Assembly (NCBI GenBank): GCA_946902875.1
Contig: OX336351.1
Span: forward strand, 992,001-1,056,000
Length of the DNA: 64,000 nucleotides
Direction of reading: 5' to 3'
DNA from: Nematopogon swammerdamellus
Taxonomy: Eukaryota > Arthropoda > Insecta > Lepidoptera > Adelidae
Position 1 is the first letter of the stretch. Each line of letters begins with the position of its first letter. Under the pieces are notes generated by a model. It saw only the letters and a program-made list of their open reading frames with translations, was not told the origin of the DNA and did not search any database. Position numbers and translations under genes: made by a program. Positions 32,411 through 44,658 of this stretch are shown piece by piece.

Positions 32411-32511
32411 TCAACATGTTTTTCAAGTGAGAGACTCAAATGGTTAAATCATTTCATATTCACACAGTTCTAGCAAGCTATAGAGTTTTGTTTATAGAAG
32501 AGTTTAAATAT

Positions 32512-32719
32512 ATTTTTTTTCTATGGAAACTGGCACGGTTGGCTACATCACCTACAACGTCCGTGATGTCAGCCCATAACACCGGGTGAACTAAGTGCCA
32601 TGTCAGTGCTTCCCCCTTTGATCGTGCCGGCTACACTGAACTGGTCGGAAAACACAAACTATTTACATAGCCGTTTCAACCGACGTTTCATTCAGTGCGG
32701 TGGTACCAACCCGGGCGGC
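32512..32719 (-). mobile_element. SINE-A, 5' truncated
   Basis: 3' half only. Ends at GCCCGGGTTGGTACCACCGC on the minus strand. Confidence 0.9.
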
Positions 32720-33304
32720 TAAATTGACTATTCATTTAAATGTTATAATTAAAATAATCCTTCAAAGTAATCAAGGGGAATCGTCGAACATTTTAAAATC
32801 GTAATTCTATTTAAAGCAACGAATACTGTGAGCTTTGCTGCGCTGTGCAAATTTAGATTTCTTAGAAGAGATTGGTGGAGTGAAGAATTTCTGTTTTAAC
32901 TTAAATCCCGATTTGATCTTTGTTGACAGAAGAGATACATTATTATCTCAAAGTCTCCGTGTCTATAATTAGAATGATGTCGGCGGCACTGCCGGATCAC
33001 TCCTATCGAGTAGGAGGAGTAGAAATTATTCGTATTTCACAGAGTGATTTTCTTGTGGCGGAGCAAATAAATGGCTCCTGGCTGCGGATACCTCAGGCTA
33101 AAATTTAGCTGCTGGTTAAGTCCTGTCAAATGTATGCTAAATGTCACTTTAACCGACGAAATAACTGTTGGACGAGACTAACAGTAATAAAAATGATAAT
33201 AAAAAAACACAATAAAATTGATAGGTAGGTAGGTAATTTATGAAAATATAATTTTAAAACATTAATTACACCATTTTTATAAGAAAGAAATAACATTATT
33301 AAAA
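32720..33304. other. no recognisable feature
   Basis: A 62-codon plus-strand frame (32,920-33,108) follows an acceptor-like TTTGTTGACAG but shows no domain. I do not call it. Confidence 0.35.
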
Positions 33305-33372
33305 TACATACATAACGTCATGACTGTTTCCGAGTGGGGTAGGGAGAGACAGCGGATCTCCCCGTGCCATAC
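33305..33372 (-). repeat. Rep-F fragment
   Basis: ACGTCATGACTGTTTCC, GGGTAGGGAGAGACAGCGGA and TCCCCGTGCCA correspond to the 3' part of Rep-F. Confidence 0.65.
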
Positions 33373-33487
33373 TTTTCTTTTTTAATTTTAAATAAAACTG
33401 AAAAATGTTCCTTCCCAACAATATTTAAATTGCTCACACGCGATTATTCGTCAAAATGGAATATGAAAATTCCGGGGGTTTAATTTT

Positions 33488-33690
33488 TTTTATAGAAAAC
33501 GCGACATTTGCCGCCGTTCCACCCATAAGGTGTCTAACGACGCCCATGGACATTCGGTCGTACGCGGGGATTGTGATTGCCATGCCGGCCTTATAGGTGC
33601 CTCTCTTAAAGGACCCGAGACTATACTATTCACGCCTCTCTTGAAGGACCCGAGCGAGACTATACTTGGGAGGAAATATTAGACAAAATC
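33488..33690 (-). repeat. LINE-C 3' end
   Basis: TGTCTAACGACGCCCATGGA, CATTCGGTCG and GATTGCCATGCCGGCC, then CTCTTAAAGGACCCGAGACT with a short internal duplication of that last block at 33,630-33,665. Confidence 0.8.
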
Positions 33691-34089
33691 GAATGATTCC
33701 CATCTCTAGAGTGCCAGGTCGCAGGGCGTTGGTAGGCGTTTAGATGTCATCGGGCATTGGGAACCCAAAAGCTTGCTCAACGCGCCTCCGCCGTCTGTGC
33801 GACGTAGCCGCATCTACATCTGATTACATCGGATAAGCAGTCTGTGAGCTGGGGGCGGGGCGGCGAGGTGAGCGCGGAAGGCTCGGGGGAAATCAACGCA
33901 ATTATTTCTAGGCGATACCGAAGGGACGGCGGCGACACATCACCCCTATCTTGCTGATATCTAAGCCCTGTGGGGGCGCACACGGCGACGCACTGTGGGC
34001 TGATTTTGCGTCTTCGTAGTATTATAATAGCCATAGCTCGCTCGTATTGTAGTAATGGTGACGAACTAAATAACTATATTGATGGAGTA
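33691..34089. other. no recognisable gene
   Basis: GC-rich stretch (33,780-33,960) with opposing short frames and no identifiable domain. Confidence 0.35.
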
Positions 34090-34245
34090 AATTTGTGTGG
34101 AGATGTTAGGAGGGTCGCCCTAGACGCATGCACCTACACTAGATCGGCACGTGTTCCCAACGGGCCAATAGCGTTGTAACCGGACAAGCATGTGTTAAAA
34201 TATGATGAGTGTGGAAGAGGCGTCGGGGTGTAACACTAACGGTAT
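34090..34245 (+). repeat. Rep-F fragment, opposite orientation
   Basis: AGGGTCGCCCTAGACGCATG and GTGGAAGAGGCGTCGG align with the reverse of 10,290-10,400. Confidence 0.5.
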
Positions 34246-34564
34246 AATCACTTGGAGAAGTCAGATACTCTCCTCTAGTCCAGCATAGTTATATTTTTGA
34301 TCTGACCATTATATTACCACGACGAGAAAGAACCTGATGTGTGTGTTTGATGGAAATTGTACCCAGTGCTAATCATTATTATTTAATTATTTTTTGTTTT
34401 ATTTTATTCAGGTTTTCAACAGCCTCGATAATACAACAGAATTTAACGCACACTTATAAAATAATGTAGGTCAATTTAAGACTATCAAATTTTTGATTAA
34501 TATAATATAGGCACTTATGTATCTAATTATATCATACTACACTACATTATATACATACATACTA

Positions 34565-34795
34565 CCTCTACAGAACCGGTAAACTCTGGAACGCTCTACC
34601 TGCAACGACATCTACCTGTCCATATATTTCCCTCCAAGTGCAGTCTCGGATCCTTCAAGAGGGGCATCAATAGGCACCTTTCAGGCCGGCATGGCATTTG
34701 CAACCTCCGCATACGACCGAATGTCCATGGGGGCCGATAGACTCCTTATGGGTGGCTTGGTGCCACATGTCGCGCTTTCAATAAAGAAAACTTTA
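34565..34795 (+). pseudogene. LINE-C C-terminal and 3' end
   Basis: One frame reads YRTGKLWNALPA. After a frameshift another reads GINRHLSGRHGICNLRIRPN followed by VHG and a stop. RTxxLWNxLP...FKxxxNxHL is a common C-terminal pattern in Jockey/CR1-like LINE proteins. The 3' end carries GGTGCCACATGTCGCGCTTT and an A-rich tail. This is the clearest coding version of the LINE-C fragments, and it is too short to hold a reverse transcriptase domain. Confidence 0.7.
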
Positions 34796-35734
34796 AGAGT
34801 AATGTTTTTAAACAGATTTTTTATTTTTAGTACTTAAAAAAAAATTGTATTTTTATTATGATCATTTCACATTGCGCTTGCGAGAGTGTGAAGAGAGAGA
34901 GAGAGGGTGAATGAGGTTGTGGGTGTCTCAGTGTGTGTCAAAGTGTGTAGGTTTAAGATTGTTTTTATAAAATTAAACTCACATCGAGTTTAATTTTATA
35001 AAAAAATTCTAATACTACGAAGCAGCGAGATGGACCCACGGTGCAGGGCGACGCGGTGCGAAGGGCGGTATAGCGCTCCGAGAGAGTGTGAGTGTGACGC
35101 CTTTGTTGAATCTGCCTGTGATTATTGGGGCTCGGTGGATTTGATGCGATTCTCGTAATCAGACTGAGGTGCTCTCAGATACAGGCCTAAGTACATCCAA
35201 AGAACTTGCTGAGAAAATTATATTAAAACTGACTTACCTACGGGGAATTGTGAAGTGATATCACAAGAACATTTGATATCATTTAAGCGTTTGAAAAATA
35301 TATAAACTAGGTATGTCATTAAATTTGTCTGCTGAATTAGTAAAGTGATGGCGGCCTTACTATAGAATGTATTTTTTCAGGTAAAATAGTACATATAATA
35401 AAGTAGATACTACTTTATGTACTTGCAGGATGATTTTTGTCTATGCCGGCCCTTTCAAGGCGTTAATCTGTACATTAAATTTTTTTTTTCATTTCATTGA
35501 TTTCAGTCTTAGGTACCATCCGTACACTTGAGTTCATACAAAACTAAGTGTATTAAAAAAAAAACGGTGTGAAGTCTATAAAAATAATTTCGTTCTCGAT
35601 ATATTTTGAGGTTTGGTATTTTCGAAAATACCAACAAATATATTAAAAATACAAACATCATTTATGCACACACACCTACATAGAAGAGAGTTACACACTT
35701 TGAAAAACCCTTTACGAGGTAGTAGCCTCAAATT
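34796..35734. other. no gene seen
   Basis: Contains a (GA)n tract near 34,895 and the hairpin at 34,962. Otherwise no family recognised. Confidence 0.4.
34962..35004. repeat. perfect 19-bp hairpin
   Basis: TTTTTATAAAATTAAACTC, loop ACATC, then the exact inverse. Confidence 0.85.
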
Positions 35735-35915
35735 GTAGCCGACTGGGTTGATACCACCGTACTGGATGTAAGATGGCCGCACAGCAAGCAGCTTCTGCCG
35801 TGTTTTCCTCTAGTCAGCTACAGTCAGCAATCCAAAGGGAATTCTCCGGGAAGGCACCTAACTTCTCGGAGGTGGTACTGACTGGTCAGAACGTCTGCCT
35901 TGGCTCTTTTGACCG
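35735..35915 (+). repeat. Rep-E copy
   Basis: CAAATTGTAGCCGACTGGGT, TACTGGATGTAAGATGGCCG and CACCTAACTTCTCGGAGGTG, the reverse of 59,560-59,755. Confidence 0.65.
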
Positions 35916-36461
35916 GATTATCTAAAAACAAAAAACAATTTATAAAAAAAAACAAAAATAATTTTACAAAAACATATTTTTCCACTCATAATAGTATGTT
36001 TCTGTTTCACGTATGGTTTCTTTTTGATTTAAGTATATAAATATAAAAAAATGTTAAATAAATAAAAATAAATTAGCCCGATCACAAGCAATCGTGGCTA
36101 ACATGTTCTCAGCCGAATCTTTTTAGATTTCTTCCCCCCGTGTAATGTATCGCTCGCCTCGCCATTTACAATCGCTCGATACATCCATCCTTAGATAGGA
36201 AGATTCGAAGCTTTCGCGCGCCTACACGCGGAAGACAAGAAGAAAACACGATACACGCAAGACAAAAGACCTCGGTAAATTTATAAAACATGTTGGTAAA
36301 TTAAGATTGGCTTAAGTGTTTATATATTTTACCGCGGCTTTGCGGTAGACTCGATTTAATAACAAATCAGATTTTAACGCAAATTTTTGTACCGTGTGGG
36401 GCCGGTAATTTAAAAGCATAGAAAATAAAAAAATGTTAATAAACTTCTCTAAAAGCTTATC
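35916..36461. other. no recognisable feature
   Basis: No coding signature or repeat family seen. Confidence 0.4.
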
Positions 36462-36782
36462 TTTTTTTTTTATGGATACTAACACGGTTGGCTACATCAC
36501 CTACAACATCCGTGATGTCAGCCCATAACACCGGGTGAACTTGGTGCCACGTCAGTGCTTCCCTTCGGTCGTGCCGGCTACACTGAACTGGACGGAAAAC
36601 ACAAACTATTTACATAGCCGTTTCGACCGACCTTTCATTCAGTGCGGTGGTACCAACCCGGGCGGGTTAAACCCTACCACCTAGTAATATAAGGGTTCAT
36701 ATCCCTTAGCCGCCTTTTACGACATACACGGGGAGAGATACAGAGGGGCTATTATTTTAAAGTACCGGCCCCACACGGTACG
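36462..36782 (-). mobile_element. SINE-AB chimera
   Basis: Nearly identical to 25,140-25,468 and 45,050-45,382 across the A/B junction. Confidence 0.9.
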
Positions 36783-36794
36783 GTATCTTATAAC

Positions 36795-36905
36795 ATTCTC
36801 TCTCTCTCTCCCCCTCCCTCCCCCTCCATTCCTCTCCTAATCTCCTTCCATCCCTCACCTCCTCCCCTCCTGCCCCTCCCCTTTGTCCTTCTCTCGTCTC
36901 TCCAT
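36795..36905. repeat. CT/CCCT-rich low-complexity tract
   Basis: Almost all C and T on the plus strand, with CTCTCTCT and CCCTCC runs. Confidence 0.85.
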
Positions 36906-36954
36906 CCGGCACTAAATTCCGTTCATACTATACTTTATTTGGTACTGCTCGACC

Positions 36955-37145
36955 CTATTGCTATTTAGCGTGATGGTAGCGTAGCCTATAGTGTGCCTCA
37001 AGAACTACTCTTTACATTGGTGCGAACCGCATCAAAATCCGTTAAGTGGTTCCGAAGTTTACCCCAAACATACATACATACAGACAGACAGACGTTCCCT
37101 TTTATAAGCAGTAGAGAGTAGAGATAGAGATAGAGAGTACTTAGA
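36955..37145 (+). repeat. Rep-K copy plus GAGATA tract
   Basis: GCTATTTAGCGTGATGGTAG, AATCCGTTAAGTGGTTCCGA and (CAGA)n match Rep-K. A short AGAGATAGAGATAGAG run follows, like that at the window start. Confidence 0.7.
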
Positions 37146-37184
37146 GATAACATTTTTGCTTTATTAATTTTTATTTTTTTTATT

Positions 37185-37345
37185 TTTTTATTATGGAAAC
37201 TTACACGGTTGGCTACATCACCTACAACATCCGTGATGTCAGCGCAACACACTTAGGGCGAACTAGGTGCTATATCAGTGCTTCCTTTCATTTCATGTCG
37301 GCTACACTAAACTGGACGGAAAACACGAAGCCGTATTCGTAGCCG
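37185..37345 (-). mobile_element. SINE-A, 5' truncated
   Basis: 3' end with GTGTAAGTTTCCATAATAAA on the minus strand. The body stops within CGGAAAACACGAAGCC. Confidence 0.8.
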
Positions 37346-37757
37346 TACCTATAGCCGTTTATCATACTCCATGTCTATTACAAAATCGCTATCTAAATTC
37401 AGCATTCCTCTACCTAGCGCAGAAAGGAAAGCCCAAGGTAGGAGGATAGAAAACTGTCTCGAATAAGTGACGTGGACTACCGCAAGAAAACGTATTAATG
37501 TTATCCGTGGAGGCTAATTGACTTGCAAAACCGTTAGATTGGCATCTTGCATCGCACCCGCACCGCTTTCACGTCACTCCGGCTGGCGTTCACCATAAAC
37601 TGTTCTGTAATCACAACATCTTTCTACGATTTCTTGCTTTATTCTTCAAATTCCCTTCTAACCGTTTCATTGCCTCGAAGAAATCGAATGCATAGATAAA
37701 TACATATATACAGTGGCATAGGGTAAAAAGGTAGACTTAAGAGCCACAATATTTAAA
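37346..37757. other. no recognisable feature
   Basis: Nothing recognised. Confidence 0.4.
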
Positions 37758-37889
37758 GGACTAATCCTTCCTTAATCGCAGACTGTTATAAGACTAATCC
37801 TTCCTTAATCGCAGACTATTATAGGACTAATCCTTTCTTAATCACATACTGTTATAGGACTAATTCTTCCTTGATCGCAGAATGACTGC
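37758..37889. repeat. 33-bp tandem repeat, four units
   Basis: Unit GGACTAATCCTTCCTTAATC plus GCAGACTGTTATA. The last unit is diverged. Confidence 0.9.
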
Positions 37890-39343
37890 GAACGAGATGC
37901 AAAATATTGTATTGTATTGAATTGTTTATTGATTATTCATATGGCAGTTAGACTGCACTCGAACTTGTCACAATTTGTTCCATCCGGTTCGATTAAACCC
38001 ACGACGGAGAACTGGCAAGCAACTTCGCAGGGTATTTTTTTTAAAACATATTATTTATTACAAGTATTTTTAGTGACTATTCACATAATAACATCGCTTA
38101 CAGTCTGAAAGTTGTGGGAGTATGCTAAGACGATTGCTCAGAATGAAATAACGTAAGTGCTGAATTAATAAACCTTTTAGTGAACGTACCTATAATAATA
38201 ATTAATCAAAGTGCTAAATCTTGTAATTCTAGTAACTTCACACCGAACAAAACAAAACAGACGCAAGTCTAGTGTTTTGTCTCGAATGTCGCTAAAATAG
38301 GTTAAGATACTCTCGAAGCATCTCAAAAATGTAAATTTATGTGAAACTTGTTTTTGTTTATGTATCTTAACGTGATTGTTCTTTTGTGCACAATAAATGA
38401 TTTGATTTGATTTGTTTTCATTGCATAGTGCATTTTAACAATGTGTAAAATTGCATGGCTAATAGCATCATTGCTTTGTGAACATAGTAGTACCTACCTA
38501 TTAAGTATTCTGTGACATAGTTCAGAATCGAATTTTCGAGAGTATTCTTCACCATATTATTATGTTTCTATCGAGCCAATCTATCTTGCAAAAAGGCATT
38601 TATTTTTTCTAACACCAAACTCACGGTGTTTTGAGTTTTTGATATTGTTCCTTATTTATTTATTAGACCCCTAAATTATTTCAGCAAACGTTTGATTGTT
38701 TGAAAAATATGGACAAGTTTACAGTTTACATGTTAATAAGTATGTCTAATTTATTGACACGCCTATATATACATACAATAAATGTATTTTTGTCATCTTG
38801 ACGTGACCATTAAACATTTAATATTTTAATATAGAGGTAAATATCAGTTCATGTAGGTAACAGAAACATGTCGGTTGGTCAATGAACTGTGCCCAGGCGC
38901 ACTTTATGAATAAAGCATAACTATATTAATTATCCGATCCCTCAATTTTGGCCCCTAGTCACTCGGTATGAACAAGTGAAACTGTTCACATACATACTAC
39001 ATAACAAGTAATTTCGGACGAGACCTCGATTGTCCCAAACGGTTTAGGAGCCATTTTGAATGTCGAGCACATTCTTACGAAATGAACGCGTTCGAAGTTT
39101 AAATGAGATGGGGGTGTGGAAGTGTCGAACTTGTGATTTTATGGAAAAAAGTTTGCGTGTGGGTGTCGCCCGTGATGTTGTTTACTTATTTGCTTTTTGG
39201 TGAGGAAACAAAATATTAATCTAAGTTTTGCGAAAGAAAATTATATTAATAAAACTAGTTTTAGCAAGTGATAGCACATTCGGTCTCGATGGCGTTTTGA
39301 AGGTTTTCTAACCCACAATAGTAAAACTATTAAAACATTAATG
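37890..39343. other. no gene; LINE-like tail at 38,340-38,416
   Basis: TGCACAATAAATGATTTGATTTGATTTG has the form of a retroelement 3' tail, as at 19,870. The remainder, AT-rich, shows nothing recognisable. Confidence 0.4.
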
Positions 39344-39640
39344 AATGCTGTTTTTAGGTTTCCGTACCCCGTACGGAAGCCTATTACTAAGCCTGCGTTC
39401 AGTCTGTCTGTCAGTTCGTCCGTCTGTCCGATGGCTGTATCTTTGGAACCGTAATAGCTAGCTGGTTGAAATTTTTACAGAGTATGTGTTACTTTGGCGG
39501 ATATAAACAAAAATAATAAAACATTGAAAAAGTGATAAATTAAGGTAGTATCCATACATTAAACGTGTTTTTTCGACTTGCTTTTTTCTGGTGCTGAAAT
39601 CTCGGTTCGCGAGTCCGACTCGCACTTGCCCGGTTTTTTT
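39344..39640 (+). repeat. Rep-I copy, full length
   Basis: Starts TTTTTAGGTTTCCGTACCCC, has GTCTGTCTGTCAGTTCGTCC and GGCTGTATCTTTGGAACCGT, and ends GAGTCCGACTCGCACTTGCC before a T-run. The most complete of the four copies. Confidence 0.8.
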
Positions 39641-40852
39641 ATTTTGAATTATACGTTATAGATAAATTTTAGGTTGTTTGGATATTATTCTAACGCTAAT
39701 TTGCTATTTTGACTAATCGTATTTCCTGAACATAAAGTGTATGATGAACTCAAGTATATTTCAATATCTAAGAAATGAATTGAAATGAAACAGATTTCAG
39801 AGTACCAATACTGAGAATCTTACCACAAAAATAGTGTATAAATACCTCAATTGAAACATTAATTAAATTACGAATTTATTACTGAACGTTGTTACTATAA
39901 ATTTCAACGGCTGGTAAAAATGTTAAAGAATTGAACATTAAAGCAATCAGAGATTGTTTCTTTAGAATAACTCCACTAGTGAGTGCTATCGCCCCATCAA
40001 ATTACCCGTTTCTCCATAAATTAAAGTGTACCACCACCACCGGTGGTGTTGCCGACTGCCATCCCACCTACGGACAGTCGCGCTTTGATTCAACACAATC
40101 TGCCCGATGCATCGCAGCCTTGGGGAAATACCATTCTATCTACCAACACGGCGGAGGTGCGGTGGCGGCGCGCCGGGTTCGTTTAGGTTTTATGTTATCT
40201 GCTTGTCTTATGGGAAATGTCTGTTAGCGTTCCTTCGTCCCAAGTACCAGCGAAGGCGGGAGATCACGGGAAAAATATTCCTGAACACGGAGCGAGCGAA
40301 TCCGCGAAATTACGCAAAGAGGAAGAGTTTATTGCGTTGCTTGTATATTATCGCTAGTAAGTCGTACAGCCGACTTAAGTTGAAAAAGGTCGCGGTAATA
40401 AGTAGACAATTTTAATTCAGAATACAGATAGGTTTTTAGAACAGGTTTCCGACTTACGTTGCCAGCGATACTAGCAGGAAACCTTATAAAATTGGCCAGA
40501 TGTCTACTCGCCCGTCCGTCCGTCTGTCACAGATACAGTATTTGGTTTGAGTTGGTCATATTAAAACTTGAACTCGCGGCAACAACATTTCATAGCTAAT
40601 AAACTTACCTACTAATCTATTAATCTGATTAACCGTTTTGTTAACTCGTAAAGGTTCTTTCCTCGCGTATAAAACACATCTGAATTGTACCTGTTAATTT
40701 ATTTACTCAATAAATGAGTTTGTTTGTTTGTTTGTTTGAACGTTCGCAAAAACTAATTTGAAAGTAAACGGTAATTTTTTTATTACTTCATAATTACTTT
40801 ATAACTTGATTACAAACATAGCTACGACTCGTCCCGATTAAATCAGCTTTCT
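39641..40852. other. no recognisable gene
   Basis: A GC-richer patch at 40,020-40,330 has only short frames. A (TTTG)n tail lies at 40,718-40,738. Confidence 0.4.
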
Positions 40853-41013
40853 AATAAAAAACCGCATCCAAATCGGCCCATCCGTTTGAGAGCTACGATG
40901 CCACAGCCAGACACACCCTTACATATATACACACATACACAGACACACACACCCTCCCTCACACACACACACTTTCAACTTATAACACCCCTCCGTTTGC
41001 GTCGGGGTTAAGA
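40853..41013 (+). repeat. Rep-J copy
   Basis: AACCGCATCCAAATCGGCCC, a (CA)n-rich middle and CCGTTTGCGTCGGGGTTAA. Confidence 0.8.
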
Positions 41014-41284
41014 GGATTCTATAGGACATAACGAAAATTGTTATATTTTTTAAAACTTCAAACAAAAATTTAGTTCTTTGAAGTATATAATATGAAAAAA
41101 AAATATTTTTTTTAAACTAGATAATAATTGTACTAAACACTGAAACAGGCTTTTTAATTTTACAGTATTTTTTCATGGTGAAAAATTATTATGTCTTATG
41201 ACGAGCTAGCTCCATACTGGATAATTATTTTGGAATAAAATTTACGTCATTGTATAGGGAATTTAATTTTCTAGACACTAAAGA
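41014..41284. other. no recognisable feature
   Basis: AT-rich, includes a long A-run near 41,095. Confidence 0.4.
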
Positions 41285-42058
41285 GTGCTGATACTGCAAA
41301 AACGAGCGATAAGGGTATTAGCCAGTGTACCGCGAACAACATCTTGTAGAGACTTTTTCAAATCCTTTGGTATATTAACTGTGTGCTCTCTATATATATA
41401 TGAAGTAGTGGTATATGTACGCAAAAACATGAATTCTTTTGAGTCAAATGGCGCAAGTCATAATTATAACACACGTAACTCAGAGCGTTTAAAATCTGTT
41501 GCGCATAAATCGGCGATGGCTGAAAAAGACCCTGACGTGATTGGACCCAAATTGTACGAAAATGTTCCTGATACAATAAAATCAATAAATAGTGACAATG
41601 TGTTCCAGAGTCAGCAAATATTTCTCTTAGACAATCCATTTTATAAGTTAAGTGAATTTTTTTCATACCGTAAATAAAAATTCTGCTGACTTTGATAATT
41701 CAAATTGTTTATATGCATAAACACAAATTTTATTAATAACTTGACTGAACCCTATGTTCTTTGTTTTGTATTTTATTATCTTTTTTAATGAGTATATTTT
41801 TGACTTAGTATTTTTAATTTTTTGCTTAGATATAGTATGTTATATTTAACATAATGAAAACTTAGTATGTAAGTTATATTTAAAAAAAGCTCTGTAAGGT
41901 TTCTTACCCGGTTCTTCCTTATAGAATGCACTACTGAATGGGACATCATAAAAAATGATGACGAACCATACTGAATATGCATATGTCTCAATGTAATATT
42001 GTTATTGTTGTGTGTTCTTTATGGCGAAATAAATATCTGAATCTGAATCTGAATCACT
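41285..42058 (+). pseudogene. LINE-G: RT C-terminus and 3' end
   Basis: An open frame of 130 codons (41,285-41,677) has no ATG, because the first codon is an internal GTG. It encodes ILQKRAIRVL, SCRDFFKSFGILTVCSLYIY, HNYNTRNSERL, KLYENVPDTIKSI and FYKLSEFFSYRK. LQKRAIR...CRxxFKxLxILTxxSLYIxE...YxTRN...NxLPxxIK...FYSxxEF is the C-terminal extension of CR1/Jockey-type LINE reverse transcriptases. The catalytic domain is lost by 5' truncation, and a TAA lies just upstream in frame. The 3' untranslated part ends in three TCTGAA units. A second copy of this tail is at 63,089. Confidence 0.85.
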
Positions 42059-42534
42059 AAAGCAGCATTATTTGAAAAAAAAAAAACCAATAATAATAAT
42101 TTTTAAACAAACAAAAACTACCAAATTTACCATATAAACGCGCGCACTGCGCTCGATTACTCAGTGCCGCTGACTCGAATTTTGGTTTTGCCATATGAAT
42201 CCTCTTAATAAGTTTCGCACTTAACAGGTTTTTATGTGATAGCTCTCATCCCGGACGCCAATGGTAACGGCGGCAATCTCCGTCCTCTGTGCTCACAGGT
42301 TGAAGCGACAAGCGGGAGGCGAACTAAAAATAAATCGCAGGCACACTCGCCATCAATCAGTATCAATCATGCGCCGGACAGCATCGCAACTGTTGCCCTT
42401 TGTCCGTACCGCGCCGACGAATCTCACACACTTATAGTACTAGACTAGATGATCCTTGCTCATGCACCACTCCCGAAAAAACATGCAATCGACCAAAGAA
42501 GCTTGTAAGCTGATTTCACAAGGACTGATGGTTT
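42059..42534. other. no recognisable gene
   Basis: The short frame at 42,236-42,448 has no identifiable domain. Confidence 0.35.
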
Positions 42535-42620
42535 TTTTAATAGAAAGCGCGACATGTGACGCCGAGCCACCCATGAGGTGTCTAACGACGCCCATGGACA
42601 TTCGGTCGTATGCGGGTAAA
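42535..42620 (-). repeat. LINE-C 3' end, short
   Basis: AGAAAGCGCGACATGTGACG, CCACCCATGAGGTGTCTAAC and GACATTCGGTCGTATGCGGG, then it ends. Confidence 0.75.
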
Positions 42621-42729
42621 CTCTCAGTAAAATTGTTGATCTTGCTCTCAAGCTGCGTTTTCGATATACTATTAGGCGGTGTTATTATGTGGCTAGTAAT
42701 TTAAAATACTTGCATTAATATGTATGGAA

Positions 42730-43759
42730 AAATTCACAGATTTCGTGCCTTACACGACTATCGAGCACATTGAAAATGAATATACGGAATTCGAAAAAAA
42801 TATTGTCGCTGAGCGACACGAGAAAGTCGGGATAAGGAAAAGGTTAGTTGGGTTCTGATGATGGAGCCGGAAGGAAGCCATAAGAACTCCTAAACTACAC
42901 ATGATAAGCCCATCGCGTTTGGGGTCGTTGGATTTGTCTTCGCAAGTACTCTAGTCATATGTTATTTCCAGGGTCCTGATGATGGAGCCGGAAGGAAGCC
43001 ATAGGAACTCCTAAACTACACATGATAAATCCACCATATTTGGGCTCGTTGGATATAGGAATATAGGAATATAGGATAGGTTAGAAGATGCGTCGCGTAG
43101 CGTCTTCTAACCTAACCTATATTCTTATCTTCTATATCCAATTATATTTTAATATTTGATATTTATAAATTTATTACTTTAGTTAAAAATAATGTCAAGC
43201 TTATCTCTTTTTCTGTCTAAATTTTAGTTTACATTTTTTAAGCTGCTTGTGTTTTTGAAAAATAATAAAAAATATATAAATGTAATATTTTTTTTTATTT
43301 TGTTGAATTCATTTTCAATGCGACGCATCTTCTAAGCTAACCTATATTCCTATATCCAACGAGCCCAAATATGCTGGATTTATCATGTGTAGTTTAGGAG
43401 TTCCTGTGGCTTCCTTCCGGCTCCATCATCAGGACCCTGGAAATAACATATGACTAGAGTACTTACGAAGACAAATCCAACGAGCCCAAACACGGTCGAT
43501 TTATCATGTGTGGTTTAGGAGTTCCTATGGCTTTATTCCGGCTCCATCATCAGGACCGTGGACATCATATATGACAAGAGTACTTGCGAAGACAAATCCA
43601 ACGAGCCCAAACACTATGGGCTTATCATGTGTAGTTTAGGAGTTGCTATGGCTTCCTTCCGGCTTTCTCGTGTCGCTCAGCGACAGTATTTTTTCGAATT
43701 CCGTAGATTCATTTCCAATGTGCTCGATAGTCGTGTGAGCCACGAAATCTGTGAATTTA
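42730..43759. mobile_element. foldback element with 121-bp repeats in its arms
   Basis: The outer ends AATTCACAGATTTCGTG and CACGAAATCTGTGAATT are inverted, and the inversion extends inward through TGTCGCTGAGCGACACGAGA. Each arm contains copies of a 121-bp unit (GGCTCCATCATCAGGACC at 43,419 and 43,540, truncated at 43,661, with the inverse at 42,859 and 42,980). There are more units on the right. A smaller palindrome (GGTTAGAAGATGCGTCGCG) lies near the centre. No transposase is visible. Confidence 0.9.
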
Positions 43760-44552
43760 TTTTTTCAAAAAGGTTGAGCTACAGGGCAAACCCTTAACCC
43801 GATCGTCTTTGTTTTAGGCTCAAATTGTAGCTGACTAAACTGTCCAGAGGAGGTTTTCTCAAATTTTTGATATCATTCTTCGTTTCCAAAATATCGAGTG
43901 CCAAAATAAAAAATTCGGAAAAAAATATTTTTTTTTCACTCTTTTGGCCATAACTTTTTTCGTTTTTTACTTTCTCGAATAATTATTTCTGCACCTTACA
44001 GCTCTCATGAATACGCGTCTTTTGAGCCTTTCTTGAATATCATATCTTCACAACTCTCCGAGATATAAGGAGATCGCACTTTTTCGTGAAATCGGGGCCT
44101 ATATTGAAACGAACCAAAACACATTTTCAATGTCAAAAATTCCCTGCGAAGTTTCATGCCGGTTCCTCTTCGTGGGTGCAATCGAACCGGATATAAAAAA
44201 TTGACAAGTTCGAGTACAGTCTTACTGCCGTATGTATGTATGGTCGATAAATAATAAACAATATAGCATGAGAAAGCTTGTAATGCGATCATTTGAAAGT
44301 ATTCATGATGACAAATTATTGCATGTGAAGACCAATGATGTTTTAAAGTATCGTTCTACACAAAGTTGGAGGAGAATTTGGTATTCAATAAAAACATTGC
44401 CATCTAGCGGTACCTAAACTAATGCAACGCTTTGTAAAGTAGTATGCTTGGCAAGCACCGCGCTCTTGAAGTGAAGGATAATCTAGAGTATGTATTACCA
44501 ACGAACGTTCGACGAACGGTCGTCGGCCCGTTCGGAGATTTGTAAATATTTT
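43760..44552. other. no recognisable gene
   Basis: Contains a short Rep-E-like trace (CTCAAATTGTAGCTGACT, 43,818). Otherwise AT-rich. Confidence 0.35.
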
Positions 44553-44601
44553 AAACGGTCTATCTTGAGTTGACAGACCGTCAACTCAAGATAGACCGTT
44601 T
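44553..44601. repeat. perfect 22-bp hairpin
   Basis: AAACGGTCTATCTTGAGTTG plus AC, loop AGACC, then the exact inverse. Confidence 0.9.
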
Positions 44602-44658
44602 GGCTCATGTCAGTAGGAACTGATCGAGCGTATTTGATGTTAAGTCTATTAATATATT

